63,539 nucleotides of DNA from an uncultured Prevotellaceae bacterium (GTDB lineage: Bacteria; Bacteroidota; Bacteroidia; Bacteroidales; Bacteroidaceae). How positions within the stretch are numbered: position 1 is the stretch's first letter; the number at the start of each line of letters is the position of its first letter. The notes under the pieces were generated by a model. That model saw nothing but the letters and a program-made list of their open reading frames with translations, was not told the origin of the DNA and searched no databases. Positions 44,950-54,215 of the stretch are shown one piece after another. The DNA lies in NCBI GenBank assembly GCA_900315455.1, contig OMZE01000025.1, positions 1 through 63,539 of the forward strand. The letters run 5' to 3'. The translations under genes were made by a program, and so were the position numbers.

Positions 44950-47900
44950 ATGAAACACAACATCTATCACTTGGGATGCTTCGGCAGCATGGCTGCCGTA
45001 TGGCATGCCTTTCCCCAAGGTGGTCATCCAGGGGAATACCTCCATATCGGAGCAGTGCCCTACTACTGGGATGCCGTTCAAGGCAACTGGCGGTCGGATG
45101 TCTTCGAGAACACCGACAGTTACCGACTGCTGCACCAAGAGGGCGATGTGGCCATCTCCAACGACCTCACCGTGGGCGGACGCCTAAAGGTGATGCAGAA
45201 TGCCGTGGTAAAACGCGACCTCCTGGTAGAGGGCGACCTCATCTGTCGACACCTGCGGGGACACGACAGAGGACTCTTCTCCTCTTATGATGCCCTCGTA
45301 GAGGCGTGCCGCTTTCCACAACGTGGCGACTGGGCGCTGGTGGGCACTTCATCGCAACCTGCCCTCTGGAACTGTGAGGCACCGGGCTCCTGGCAGTGTG
45401 TGGCAGCCGATGTGGCGCTTGGCGGGACGTTCGATCTTGATGCCTACGACCATGCCAAGGCTGTCGTCGACGGTATAGCGGCTGCCGGCTATGTCTTCGG
45501 CGGCGTGGCGTATCCCAGCATGACCAACCCCATGCAGCCTACCGACCACAATGTGTTCTATCTGGCTGCCACCCCTGGCCGTTATGAGGCTTTCGGAGGC
45601 ATCACGGTGCGCTTTCTCAGCGCGCTGATGTGGAACCATGCCACCGATACCGACCACAACGGCACGGCTGATGGGCAGTGGACGGCGCAACTTCTCCTCG
45701 ACGGGGTCTTCATCCATACGGAGAATATCGCCGATGGGGCGGTGACTACGGAAAAACTGGCCGATAGGGCAGTGACTGCAGAGAAACTGGCCGACGGGGC
45801 GGTGACGGCAGAGAAACTGGCCAATGGGGCAGTGAGTGTCTCGAATGTGTATGGGCTCACCGATTTCGTAGATGCCGCGGTGGCCGACGAGCGACAGGCG
45901 CGCCTGTCGGCATTGCATGAGGAGACTCGCTTGCGACAGCAGGCCGACAGTGCGCTGATGCTCCGTATCCAGGCCATAGAGAGCCGACCGGTGACACCTG
46001 ATGGCAGTTTCACCATCACCATCGACCCGGAACTCGACCCCGACTCGCAGAATCCCGTGGAGAACCGCGCCATACAACTCGCGCTCTCGCAGAAACAGGA
46101 TGTTATCCCCAACGTGTCGCAGCGACTTGAAGACAGCGAAGACAATATCAGCGCGCTCTTCCAGATGCTCAAGGCTCTCGACGAAAAGGTGAAGAAATAC
46201 CATGAGGAAGGCCAGCCGCAACCTGGTCCAAACGATCCCATACCCTTCAACCCCGAGGAAGGAAACATCGGCACAGTGGTTATCAACAAAGACCCGGAGG
46301 ACATCACCGCAAGCGACGTAGAGAATGCGCTCACGCTCACACCGCTCGCCGACTACCTGCCAGCAGGCATGAAGATTTACGAAGTGGCTGCAGAGGGCTC
46401 TGGGCAGACAGCCGATGTCTATTTCAAGCCGGGGAATACTTCGGCGGCGAAGACATACAACACCAACCTTCTCGCCGAACTCTGCAAGGCAACGGGCGAC
46501 TATGCCGATTGCGCGGGGTTGCACCTCGACCAGGTCTATTACATCAAGCGCGATGCGTGGGTGTCAAGCCTCGCTGCCGCGTTGGTCGACAACGGCATAC
46601 CTATCGAAAAGGACTTCATCATCGACGGAGAAGTGAACGGAGTGGCAACGGGTGGATTCTCCACGACATCGCATTTCTTCTACACCCGTCACTCGCTCAA
46701 CCTCAACAAGGCTGTCTTCGAGACCACCAACAACCAAGGCTACTATGCTTTCTGCATCGACGCCGTGCTGGGCATCGACCAGGTCATCGTCACAGGATGC
46801 AAGTTCCTGACCTCAAGCACAGCAGGCAAGCACTTCACCTTCGTGGCAAGAGACCAGTCACCGCTCGACCAAGACGGTATTCTCGTCGAGAACAACTGCG
46901 TAGGTGATGTGCTCTTCCAGGACAATGAGTTCGAGGGGGCAAATACCATCTTCCAGGGATGGTCGAAGAGAAGTTCGTACTTCCGCACCTACACACAGGA
47001 TGAGGAAGACGGGCAGGGCAACATCATACCGGCGCTCCAGAACAACGTCGCCAACGTGCTCTTCAAAAACTCGTTCCGCTTCATCGGCAACACCGTGGGC
47101 AATGCGCTCACCACACCGATGGTTGGAATGGGAGTGTCGCTCGGAACAGCCAACGAGAACGCAGGCGAATACGACACGCTGAAAGCATACACCTCATGTC
47201 CGTTGTGGATGGCAGGCAACACCTTCCAGGGGAAGAAGGGACTGGCGAGGGCATCGTCATCGGGCTACTACACCGCACTGCTCGCCGAGTTCTCAAAAGT
47301 ATACTTCCTCCACAACAGTATCAGCGACCTCATCGCAGCGCAGAACGTCTACGACTATACCAATTCCAAGGGGGTGACCACACGAACCAGTGCAGCCTAC
47401 TACGTCTACGACCTCTATGCCAGCGTCACCCAACTCTTCTGCTGCAACAACACATACACCAACCTCGCCAAACTCACCAACGACCACACTTACTTTGGCA
47501 TCACAAAGGGCAAAGGTGTGTGCGTGCCTGGACGATACACCGCAGAGCACATGCCGGTCGAGAGACTCTACTTCGGAAATGAGTACACCGTCAACCAGCA
47601 GGAAATCACTGCATACTGGAACCAGCGCACATATCCTGAAAGTGCAGGAGCATACGACTACACGCCGATGATTGCCTACGACGACACGGTCAACATCAAC
47701 AACGTGCTCAGCATCAAGTTCACATCGGGAGGATGGACCATTCCTGTAGAGCATTTCCTCTTCAAGCAGAACACCATCAACGCGCCGTTGCTCGAAACCA
47801 TTGCCAACGACGGATACGGAGCAGAGCATTTCATCTTCGAGGACAACGAGTTCAATACTCCTGCAATTAAGGATAATGTCTACCAGTTCCTCTTCGCACC

Positions 47901-48171
47901 CGAAAGTTGCAAGGATATCCTGTTCAGGCACAATACATTCGAGGCGATTCCTTCGTCAAGGAAATTCTTCTTCATCGAATACCAGCAGTCGGCAGGACGG
48001 CCTACCATCACCTTCGCCGACAACAACACCTTCCCGCAAGGTGTCACGCACGTCATCGCAAGATTCTTCTGCCGGACAACAAGTCAGTACGAAAACGTGG
48101 AAGTCAGCATCAACGGCAAGTACGACCCCTACGCCACCGATGCCGAAGCCTCTACCACCCCCGTCACATAA
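44950..48171 (+). CDS. Phage tail fibre / receptor-binding protein with beta-helix region
   Basis: A 1073-aa protein. Residues about 1-220 are a beta-rich particle-attachment region (RLKVMQNAVVKRDLLVEGDL). Next come tail-fibre repeats AVTTEKLADRAVTAEKLADG. Around 340-430 are trimeric coiled-coil segments (LALSQKQDVIPNVSQRLEDS). From about 430 to the end the pattern VLFQDNEFEG, VTGCKFLTSS, FLFKQNTINA repeats, as in right-handed beta-helices of fibre and glycan-binding proteins. No clear lyase active site is visible. It probably sets which cell surface glycan the particle binds. It is the largest protein of the phage block. Confidence 0.75.
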   Translation: MKHNIYHLGCFGSMAAVWHAFPQGGHPGEYLHIGAVPYYWDAVQGNWRSDVFENTDSYRLLHQEGDVAISNDLTVGGRLKVMQNAVVKRDLLVEGDLICRHLRGHDRGLFSSYDALVEACRFPQRGDWALVGTSSQPALWNCEAPGSWQCVAADVALGGTFDLDAYDHAKAVVDGIAAAGYVFGGVAYPSMTNPMQPTDHNVFYLAATPGRYEAFGGITVRFLSALMWNHATDTDHNGTADGQWTAQLLLDGVFIHTENIADGAVTTEKLADRAVTAEKLADGAVTAEKLANGAVSVSNVYGLTDFVDAAVADERQARLSALHEETRLRQQADSALMLRIQAIESRPVTPDGSFTITIDPELDPDSQNPVENRAIQLALSQKQDVIPNVSQRLEDSEDNISALFQMLKALDEKVKKYHEEGQPQPGPNDPIPFNPEEGNIGTVVINKDPEDITASDVENALTLTPLADYLPAGMKIYEVAAEGSGQTADVYFKPGNTSAAKTYNTNLLAELCKATGDYADCAGLHLDQVYYIKRDAWVSSLAAALVDNGIPIEKDFIIDGEVNGVATGGFSTTSHFFYTRHSLNLNKAVFETTNNQGYYAFCIDAVLGIDQVIVTGCKFLTSSTAGKHFTFVARDQSPLDQDGILVENNCVGDVLFQDNEFEGANTIFQGWSKRSSYFRTYTQDEEDGQGNIIPALQNNVANVLFKNSFRFIGNTVGNALTTPMVGMGVSLGTANENAGEYDTLKAYTSCPLWMAGNTFQGKKGLARASSSGYYTALLAEFSKVYFLHNSISDLIAAQNVYDYTNSKGVTTRTSAAYYVYDLYASVTQLFCCNNTYTNLAKLTNDHTYFGITKGKGVCVPGRYTAEHMPVERLYFGNEYTVNQQEITAYWNQRTYPESAGAYDYTPMIAYDDTVNINNVLSIKFTSGGWTIPVEHFLFKQNTINAPLLETIANDGYGAEHFIFEDNEFNTPAIKDNVYQFLFAPESCKDILFRHNTFEAIPSSRKFFFIEYQQSAGRPTITFADNNTFPQGVTHVIARFFCRTTSQYENVEVSINGKYDPYATDAEASTTPVT

Positions 48172-48197
48172 AAATAGAAAGATAAAAAACAACAACC

Positions 48198-50201
48198 ATG
48201 CCTACCATACATACAATCTACCGAAACGGCACTGCATACCAGATGCCGCAAGGACCACGGGGACCGCAGGGCGACTCCGCCGTCTTCGACCCCCAGACAG
48301 GAAATGTCCTCGCCACACTGCATAACACCACCGGCTACGACGATGCCAACGCCATGACGCAGAAAGCGGTGACGGTGGAACTGGACAAGTTTACCACCGA
48401 ACAACTTTCTGGTTTCACATGGTACAACAAGGCCATCAACTCTTCGGGATATCTTCTCGACAACAAGAGCAACAAGTGCACCGATGAATTCACGTTCGAT
48501 ACCTCGAAAATAGACAAGGTGCGCATCGCACTGCCCAACAACCACACCAAGTTCGCCGTCTATGCTATCAACGAGTCTGGCACCACCATCACTTACTCCA
48601 ACCTCACCGGGGAGTATCCTGGCAACGAAAGTGGGTTCCTCGTCTATCCCAGCGAACAAGTTTTCACTCCCGTGGCGGGCACGAGGTATGTCATACGGCA
48701 GTCGCCTTATCCCACCGCGTCGCAGGCGGCACGCGATGCCCTCACCTCCTCAGATATCGCTTTCGTCACGCAATACTACAAATCTGCCACACACGCCATC
48801 GACGACCACGCCACACGCATTGCCCGTATCGAAGAGGCCATCGGGGCGGTAACCTCTGTACCTAAGTATAGGTGGGGAAAGATTTCCTCGTCGGGATACA
48901 GCAGCAACGGCAATACAGAGTCCAACAAGATTTCGGAAGAGCACCTCTTCGACCCCGATGAGGTGACTGCCGTCGAGGTAAGACTGCCCGCCAATGCCGG
49001 TCTGAAATATGCCGTCTACGCCATCACGGGCAGCACCTATGAAGTGCTCACCAACAGCTTCGTCACCCGCGACTTCTCCTTCACGCCTGTCGGCGGCTCG
49101 AAGTATGTTGTACGTATTTCGCCCAACACCAGTTCGGTGACGCGGGCCGACATGGAGGCGGTAGCCCCTTCGCTCTACCCTTACTTCATCGTCCGCTACG
49201 CCACGGCCAGGCGCATCGACAACCTCGAAAACCGTGTCGGCAGCATCGGGGAAAAAGCCTATGGCTACCACCGTAACTACCATCCTGTCACCCCATTGCT
49301 CACCTTCGAGCATAAGATGATATCGGCGCAGGGTATAGAAGACTGTCCGACGGCTCTGCTCGCCAGAATGCCTAACATCGGTTGCGTGGAGGTGAAGATG
49401 AACAAGCCGGTGGGTGGCTTCTCGGTGTGGAAGAGGTATGGCTCCACCATCTCTTGCCTGCAACCCTACACCCATTACCAATTCCGCTACACGGGCGATC
49501 ATGAGTCGGAGTATTTCGTCATGCTCCAGAAAGAGACCGGCGAGATACTCTCCACCGCCATTGCCTCTGTCTATACTTACAGCGATGAAGGAAAGGCGTA
49601 CAACTACGTCGCGCCCACATGGGCGGCAGGGAAGAGAATCGCATTTTTGGGCGACTCCATCGTGCAGGGGCGTTATCCGAAGAACAGTGCGGAGGGTGTG
49701 AACCTCTGCATGGACAAGCCATGGCCCAACCTCGTGGCGGAGACACTGGGCGCAGAAGATTTCACCGACTTCGCCATTGGTGGGGCATTGGTCTATAACT
49801 CCGACTGGAAGTCGCTGCAACGGAATGCCGGACTCATCACTGGCTACGACATCGTGTTCGTCTGTGGAGGCACGAACGATTATGGTGGCAAGGTGTCGAA
49901 GGCTCTCTTCGAGGCAGCCTATGCCGACATGCTCGACACCCTCATTGCCAACAACACGATGGTCATCGCCATGACTCCCGTCTACCGCACGAAAACGGTC
50001 TCCAACCCCGTTATGGGTTTGAGCGGTTATGCCGATAGCATCACCGAAAAGGCCACGGAAAAGGGGGTGACCGTCGTTCCCATGCTGTCGCTCACCAACA
50101 ACGCCGACTTCAAGGCGCATCTCGTCGATGGCATCCACCCCGACGAGACAGGTCATCGCATGATAGCAGATATCGTGCTCGATACCATCAGGACTATCTA
50201 A
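48198..50201 (+). CDS. Tail-fibre protein with C-terminal SGNH esterase domain
   Basis: A 667-aa protein. It starts with a short collagen-like GPRGPQGD, then a trimer-forming DDANAMTQKAVTVELDKF, two similar galectin-like modules (VRIALPNNHTKFAVYAI and VEVRLPANAGLKYAVYAI), and a beta domain. The C-terminal ~190 residues are a full SGNH hydrolase: GDSIVQG with Ser487, GGTNDYG, and DGIHPDE with Asp/His near 645. Phage tail esterases of this kind de-acetylate host capsular or O-antigen glycans. It follows the large fibre gene with a 26-base gap, so the two fibres likely act together. Confidence 0.8.
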   Translation: MPTIHTIYRNGTAYQMPQGPRGPQGDSAVFDPQTGNVLATLHNTTGYDDANAMTQKAVTVELDKFTTEQLSGFTWYNKAINSSGYLLDNKSNKCTDEFTFDTSKIDKVRIALPNNHTKFAVYAINESGTTITYSNLTGEYPGNESGFLVYPSEQVFTPVAGTRYVIRQSPYPTASQAARDALTSSDIAFVTQYYKSATHAIDDHATRIARIEEAIGAVTSVPKYRWGKISSSGYSSNGNTESNKISEEHLFDPDEVTAVEVRLPANAGLKYAVYAITGSTYEVLTNSFVTRDFSFTPVGGSKYVVRISPNTSSVTRADMEAVAPSLYPYFIVRYATARRIDNLENRVGSIGEKAYGYHRNYHPVTPLLTFEHKMISAQGIEDCPTALLARMPNIGCVEVKMNKPVGGFSVWKRYGSTISCLQPYTHYQFRYTGDHESEYFVMLQKETGEILSTAIASVYTYSDEGKAYNYVAPTWAAGKRIAFLGDSIVQGRYPKNSAEGVNLCMDKPWPNLVAETLGAEDFTDFAIGGALVYNSDWKSLQRNAGLITGYDIVFVCGGTNDYGGKVSKALFEAAYADMLDTLIANNTMVIAMTPVYRTKTVSNPVMGLSGYADSITEKATEKGVTVVPMLSLTNNADFKAHLVDGIHPDETGHRMIADIVLDTIRTI

Positions 50202-50232
50202 ATTCACATGAGAGTCACTAAATTCCCAACCC

Positions 50233-50691
50233 ATGACCATCAACAGCAAATACTTCACACTTGAAGAACTCATCTCTTCGCCTACCGCCCGCCGGCTCGG
50301 CATCAACAACAAGCCCTCCGCCCAAATCGTGGCGGCACTCCAACTGCTCGTCACCAATGTCCTCGACCCGCTGCGCGAGGAGTGGGGCGCACCCATCATC
50401 GTCACCAGTGGCTACCGCAGTCCTCAACTCAATGTCGTCGTGGGCGGTGCACGTTCTTCACAGCATCTCCTCGGTCAGGCTGCCGACATCCGCACTGTCT
50501 CCGACCTCCCGGAGGACAACCGCTGTCTGCGTGACCTCCTCATCCGCCTCAACCTTCCCTACGACCAACTCATCGACGAATATCACTGCGACTGGCTCCA
50601 CGTCTCCCACCGAGCAGTAGGCAACCGCCATCAACTCCTCTCTGCCCACCGCATCAAAGGCAAGACGGTCTATACCAAAGGTGTGAAGTAA
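50233..50691 (+). CDS. M15A-type peptidase (endolysin)
   Basis: A 152-aa zinc peptidase of the D-Ala-D-Ala carboxypeptidase type. It has SSQHLLGQAADI with His78 and Asp85 and WLHVS with His123 as zinc ligands, and SGYRSPQLN near 59-67 as in phage lysins and Zn D,D-carboxypeptidases. It lacks a signal peptide, so it needs a holin to reach the wall; a two-helix holin-like gene follows 60 bases later. Its length is normal for minimal phage M15 enzymes. It probably opens the host cell for particle release. Confidence 0.85.
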   Translation: MTINSKYFTLEELISSPTARRLGINNKPSAQIVAALQLLVTNVLDPLREEWGAPIIVTSGYRSPQLNVVVGGARSSQHLLGQAADIRTVSDLPEDNRCLRDLLIRLNLPYDQLIDEYHCDWLHVSHRAVGNRHQLLSAHRIKGKTVYTKGVK

Positions 50692-50724
50692 CAACGCCCA
50701 GGAAGTTCTCCGCAGCATGATAAA

Positions 50725-50751
50725 CCTCAAACCTTCAACCTCAAACCTCCA
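50725..50751. repeat. Heptamer tandem repeat (CCTCAAA-type)
   Basis: About four units of CCTCAAA/CCTTCAA immediately before the holin-like ATG. Same family as 30213-30254. Confidence 0.65.
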
Positions 50752-51012
50752 ATGAAAATAAAGGATTGGATTCAGTACTCCAGTGCCATTGCAATGATAG
50801 TTTCGGGCATCGTCCTCGCTTTCTTGTCATTCTTCTGGAATAATGGCGATATTTCCGATGGCGTGCTCTGGTATGTTGCCCAGGCACTCACCTACGCCGG
50901 TGGCATCTTCGGCGTGAGTATCTATTTCAAAACCAAACTCGGCGACTTCGAGTCGCGCCTCAAAGAACATGAAAACCACCATCCTTCATCTCAGCAAAAC
51001 CCTTCTCTTTGA
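50752..51012 (+). CDS. Holin-like small membrane protein
   Basis: An 86-aa protein with two hydrophobic helices (SAIAMIVSGIVLAFLSFF, residues 11-28; LWYVAQALTYAGGIFGVSIYF, 39-59) and a charged, His-rich tail (KEHENHHPSS). Size and position after an M15 endolysin fit a phage holin. The ATG follows a heptamer repeat. The next gene overlaps its 3' end by 44 bases. Confidence 0.65.
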   Translation: MKIKDWIQYSSAIAMIVSGIVLAFLSFFWNNGDISDGVLWYVAQALTYAGGIFGVSIYFKTKLGDFESRLKEHENHHPSSQQNPSL

Positions 51013-51433
51013 ACGGGTAGCCCTTGTCACCGCCTACCATGGCGTGAGAAACGACGGCACACCTTGTTATGACAGGGTGGCCATCGTAGAACCCGATAGA
51101 CCATGGCTCGACACCACTCTCTGCCATGCGCTGCAACGTGTGCGGTGTCTTTTCGCTCCTTTCCTCTGGGAGAGCACCACCGACGACACCACCGCTCTCT
51201 GCTTCGACCTGGTGTTGAGGGTGCCTCCTTCTGTCACCCCGTCGCATCTCGACCGCTGGCGTATTCTCTGCTATGAGTATCTGGAGGCTGCCGCCCTCGT
51301 AGAGTGGTTTTCCATCTCTGCACCCACCATGGCGGTGCCCTGGCAGACTCAGCGCGACACCTGTTGGCAACAACTCTCTACAAGCATAAAACTCCACCAC
51401 CGTAGCCCGCGCACCCGCCTGTCGCCGATTTAG
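50969..51433 (+). CDS. Phage-block terminal protein of unknown function
   Basis: A 154-aa soluble protein starting MKTTILHLSKTLLFERVALVTAY. It is mixed alpha/beta, with VPPSVTPSHLDRWRILCYEYLEAAALVEWF in its second half, and a basic tail (HHRSPRTRLSPI). It overlaps the holin-like gene by 44 bases in another frame and is the last gene of the block before a strong terminator. I do not recognise it. The overlap supports being part of the same operon. Confidence 0.5.
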   Translation: MKTTILHLSKTLLFERVALVTAYHGVRNDGTPCYDRVAIVEPDRPWLDTTLCHALQRVRCLFAPFLWESTTDDTTALCFDLVLRVPPSVTPSHLDRWRILCYEYLEAAALVEWFSISAPTMAVPWQTQRDTCWQQLSTSIKLHHRSPRTRLSPI

Positions 51434-51495
51434 AAGGAAAATGTTTTTATTATCATTGCCGTCATCAGTGTCTTGTTCGTTGACGGAACCTCAAA

Positions 51496-51530
51496 AAAAA
51501 ACTCCTTGTCGTTGGACAAGGAGTTTTTTA
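51496..51530. terminator. Bidirectional terminator ending the phage block
   Basis: AAACTCCTTGTC (51499-51510), loop GTTG, GACAAGGAGTTT (51515-51526), with A-run before and T-run after. It serves the forward phage genes and the reverse 73-aa gene. Confidence 0.9.
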
Positions 51531-51531
51531 T

Positions 51532-51753
51532 TTATGTGGTTTTAAAACCTTTCGTGCTGATGTTCTTGATGACATCTTTGATGTTGAGTTCGTGGAACCC
51601 GTTTTTGTGCAGTTGTTGGGCAAGTTGTTCGTCGACGGCGATTTCATCGTCGTTTTGTTGATATTGGCAGCCTTTTGACTTCAGTTCTGCCACGCCCCAT
51701 CCTATAATTGCGATGGCGAAGAATGCCACCAATGCGATGATTGTGTTGAACAT
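51532..51753 (-). CDS. Small single-span membrane protein
   Basis: A 73-aa protein with one N-terminal helix (IIALVAFFAIAIIGWGVAEL) and a charged soluble part (QQNDDEIAVDEQLAQQLHKNGF). Function unknown. It has its own terminator and a clear A/T-rich upstream gap, so it looks like a real single-gene unit. Confidence 0.6.
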   Translation of the reverse strand: MFNTIIALVAFFAIAIIGWGVAELKSKGCQYQQNDDEIAVDEQLAQQLHKNGFHELNIKDVIKNISTKGFKTT

Positions 51754-51858
51754 ATCTGTATCTTTTTGTTTTCTTTCGGCAAAATTACGACATAAGCGTC
51801 AAAAAGCAAAATAATTTGAGATTAATTTTGTCTTCAGGTCGCGAATATGGTGATACGA

Positions 51859-53973
51859 TTAGAACCGTTTTTTCTTGCCTTTTCCCCCGTAGTAGTACGC
51901 ATAGGATTTTTTCGACTTTCTCGCAGCGGGATAGGCGTATGCACTTTTGGCGCCCTTCTTGCCCGTGACACCCTTGGCTTTCGGGGCGTAGACGCCCTGT
52001 TGGGGGGCACCCTTCATTTTGGGGGTATTCATGCCCTGCTGCACGCCCTTGGCCCCTGTCGTGGCTTGGGGCGTGGCTTGAGGTGTGGCACCTGGCGTGG
52101 TCTGCGGGGTAGCAGGTGCAGGTGTTGCGGCAGGTGCTGCGGGGTGCGGACGGTTGCCCGGCATCGTCATGCCATCGGGCGAGGGATGAATTTTCTTGCT
52201 CAACTCCTCATAGAGTTTCATCACGTTGAGGGTGTTGTGGTCGGCTGCCACCTCGTCGAAAATCTGCTTCGCCACTTGGTGGTTCACACTGCTCGGCATG
52301 ATGATGTTGCGCCAAATCTGTTCCCACCATCCGTTGGTGATAACCTTACCGTCGATGCCCTTCATCTTTATCTCGCTGATGCGGCCGTTGTAGATGGTGT
52401 TGATGATGTCGGTGTATTTCGTGCTCCGTATGGAGTCGCGCCGCCACACGTCGTGCGTCTTCAGGTAAGCCTGGTCGAGTTGTTGCAGTGTCACCTGGTC
52501 GGTCTTGTCGACGATGAGTCCGTTGTCCTCATCTTCTGGGTCATAAATGGCGGAATCGGGGTCTTCGTCCATGTTCCCCTCTTCGGTGCTGCCTACGAGT
52601 ACTGTCGGCTCCCCTTGGGGGGAGAGAGGCCATGGCCACCGGTGTGTGAAGATTTGGCAGACGATGGCGTAGCCGATGAGTGTTGCCGCCACCATCATCA
52701 GTCCCTTCATCATGCGCAGGATGTTTTTCGAACTGAGAGAGAGTTTCCGTGGGATGAACATCTTGTATTCGTCGCCCTCCCGTTTCACCTTGTAGCCTTT
52801 CACCTTGCCGTCTTGCAGTTGGTTGAAGAGGCGGTCGTTGGTGCCGATGTCGAAGTGTGTCCTGATGGGACGGCCGTCGCCGAAGTCGAGTGTCACCATG
52901 GTGAGGTCGTGCTTCGGTTCTGGTGTGAAGACATACTCTCCCTGTTTCACGATGCCCGGAGTGAGTTGTATCTCCGCGTCCTTGAGGTTGTATCCGGTGA
53001 ACTGTATCGTCCCGGCGTCGTTGAGACGGTCCTCATACACCTTGATGAGGTAGTTGCCGTTGGTGTCGGGCATCACTTGCTCGCCGTTGTATCTCACGGT
53101 GCAACTGCGGAGAGACCTCCCGTTGTATTGTACGACGAAGCGCAGTTCGTTGTAGAACTTGATGGTGCGCTCGTCGATGCGTATGCTGTTGGTGGCGCTG
53201 TCGAAATAGCCATAGCGTGTGGGTTCCGTCACGTCACCCTTCACGTCGATGGTGAGCGGCAGCATCCCTTCCTTTCCCCGTAGGTTGATGCGTTCGGTCT
53301 CTCCCTCCTTCACCTCACCATACTCATAGCCGTCGGGTGCGAGAATCTTGAAGGCGCGCATGACGATGGCCTCTACGCGGCGCAGCGAGGGCGAAGTGGT
53401 GGGCTGTATGCCGTCGGCAAGGAGATAAACCGATGCGGTGTGGTGGAAGAACTCCTGGTCGGGATAGTCGAGCAATGACGCCAGTTCGCCGTCGCTCTTG
53501 AAGTTCATGAAGTAGGTAAGTGGGGTGTGCTGTCCGCTGTCGGGTGTGGGCAGCAGCCGTGGCAGAGCCGGTCGGGTGTCGAGTGCGAGTTTCGAGCGGA
53601 TGTCGGCCACAGCATTGATGAATGGTTTGTTGGCACTGGGCTTATTGTCGTTGGCAGCCAAGGAGAGGTATGCCTTCGACAGGTCGCGCACGGCCTTGAG
53701 CAGGTGGCTGGCGGGCACCATCACCCGACTGGTGTCGAGCAGTATGGCATACTGCATGAACCCACCGTCGGTAGTGTCGATGAGCGACATCTGCAGGTTT
53801 TTCCCGTCGGGGTATACACGCAGTTCAAAAGCCCGGTTCGCACCGAGTTCGTGCATATCCTGGATGCAGCCATGGATGCGGAAGTCATAGGCGGCTTCTG
53901 CAGGATACGAAATAATGGGCAACAGACCCTCTCCGGTCAATTGCTTGTTGATGTTGATTCTGATGGATTCCAT
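51859..53973 (-). CDS. Unrecognised large single-span protein with basic Tyr/Lys/Gly-rich tail
   Basis: A 704-aa protein with no signal peptide, start chosen at MESIRININKQL (53973). Residues 1-400 are mostly beta/Ig-like (TMVTLDFGDGRPIRTHFDIG). One membrane helix lies near 430 (MMKGLMMVAATLIGYAIVCQIF). An acidic linker (EGNMDEDPDSAIYDPEDEDN) and a helical domain follow. Then come Ala/Thr/Pro repeats (GATPQATPQATTGAKG) and a very basic end, SKKSYAYYYGGKGKKKRF. I know no family. The large N-terminal part probably faces the cytoplasm. It lies between two phage blocks but shows no phage motif. Confidence 0.6.
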   Translation of the reverse strand: MESIRININKQLTGEGLLPIISYPAEAAYDFRIHGCIQDMHELGANRAFELRVYPDGKNLQMSLIDTTDGGFMQYAILLDTSRVMVPASHLLKAVRDLSKAYLSLAANDNKPSANKPFINAVADIRSKLALDTRPALPRLLPTPDSGQHTPLTYFMNFKSDGELASLLDYPDQEFFHHTASVYLLADGIQPTTSPSLRRVEAIVMRAFKILAPDGYEYGEVKEGETERINLRGKEGMLPLTIDVKGDVTEPTRYGYFDSATNSIRIDERTIKFYNELRFVVQYNGRSLRSCTVRYNGEQVMPDTNGNYLIKVYEDRLNDAGTIQFTGYNLKDAEIQLTPGIVKQGEYVFTPEPKHDLTMVTLDFGDGRPIRTHFDIGTNDRLFNQLQDGKVKGYKVKREGDEYKMFIPRKLSLSSKNILRMMKGLMMVAATLIGYAIVCQIFTHRWPWPLSPQGEPTVLVGSTEEGNMDEDPDSAIYDPEDEDNGLIVDKTDQVTLQQLDQAYLKTHDVWRRDSIRSTKYTDIINTIYNGRISEIKMKGIDGKVITNGWWEQIWRNIIMPSSVNHQVAKQIFDEVAADHNTLNVMKLYEELSKKIHPSPDGMTMPGNRPHPAAPAATPAPATPQTTPGATPQATPQATTGAKGVQQGMNTPKMKGAPQQGVYAPKAKGVTGKKGAKSAYAYPAARKSKKSYAYYYGGKGKKKRF

Positions 53974-54065
53974 TAATATACGTATATTGGGGCGTTTTCT
54001 TCGGAATTCCGTGCCATCACTGGCAGGGCTAATTGTGATAAGTGCCTTGTGGTTGCAAAGATAAT

Positions 54066-54200
54066 GATTTTTATTGAAAATTGAAAATTGAAGATTGAAA
54101 ATTTTGTCCACAGGGGCAAATTATACCATTTTCAATCTTCAATTTTCAATTTTCAATCTTCAATCTTCAATCGGCCGTAGGCCGGAATCCATTTTCAATC
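54066..54200. repeat. Intergenic (TTTTCAATC)n repeats with GGCCGxAGGCC hairpins
   Basis: Inverted tracts of AAAATTGAAGATTGAA (left) and TTTTCAATCTTCAATT (right) that can fold back on each other, followed by GGCCGTAGGCC- and GGCTGCAGGCC-type inverted repeats. They lie between the 704-aa gene and the end of the GH67 gene. Confidence 0.6.
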
Positions 54201-54215
54201 GGCTGCAGGCCGCCA

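Noticed and set aside
44950-48171. Glycan lyase or hydrolase activity in the large fibre protein
   Set aside because: The beta-helix pattern is present, but I see no convincing catalytic residue set.
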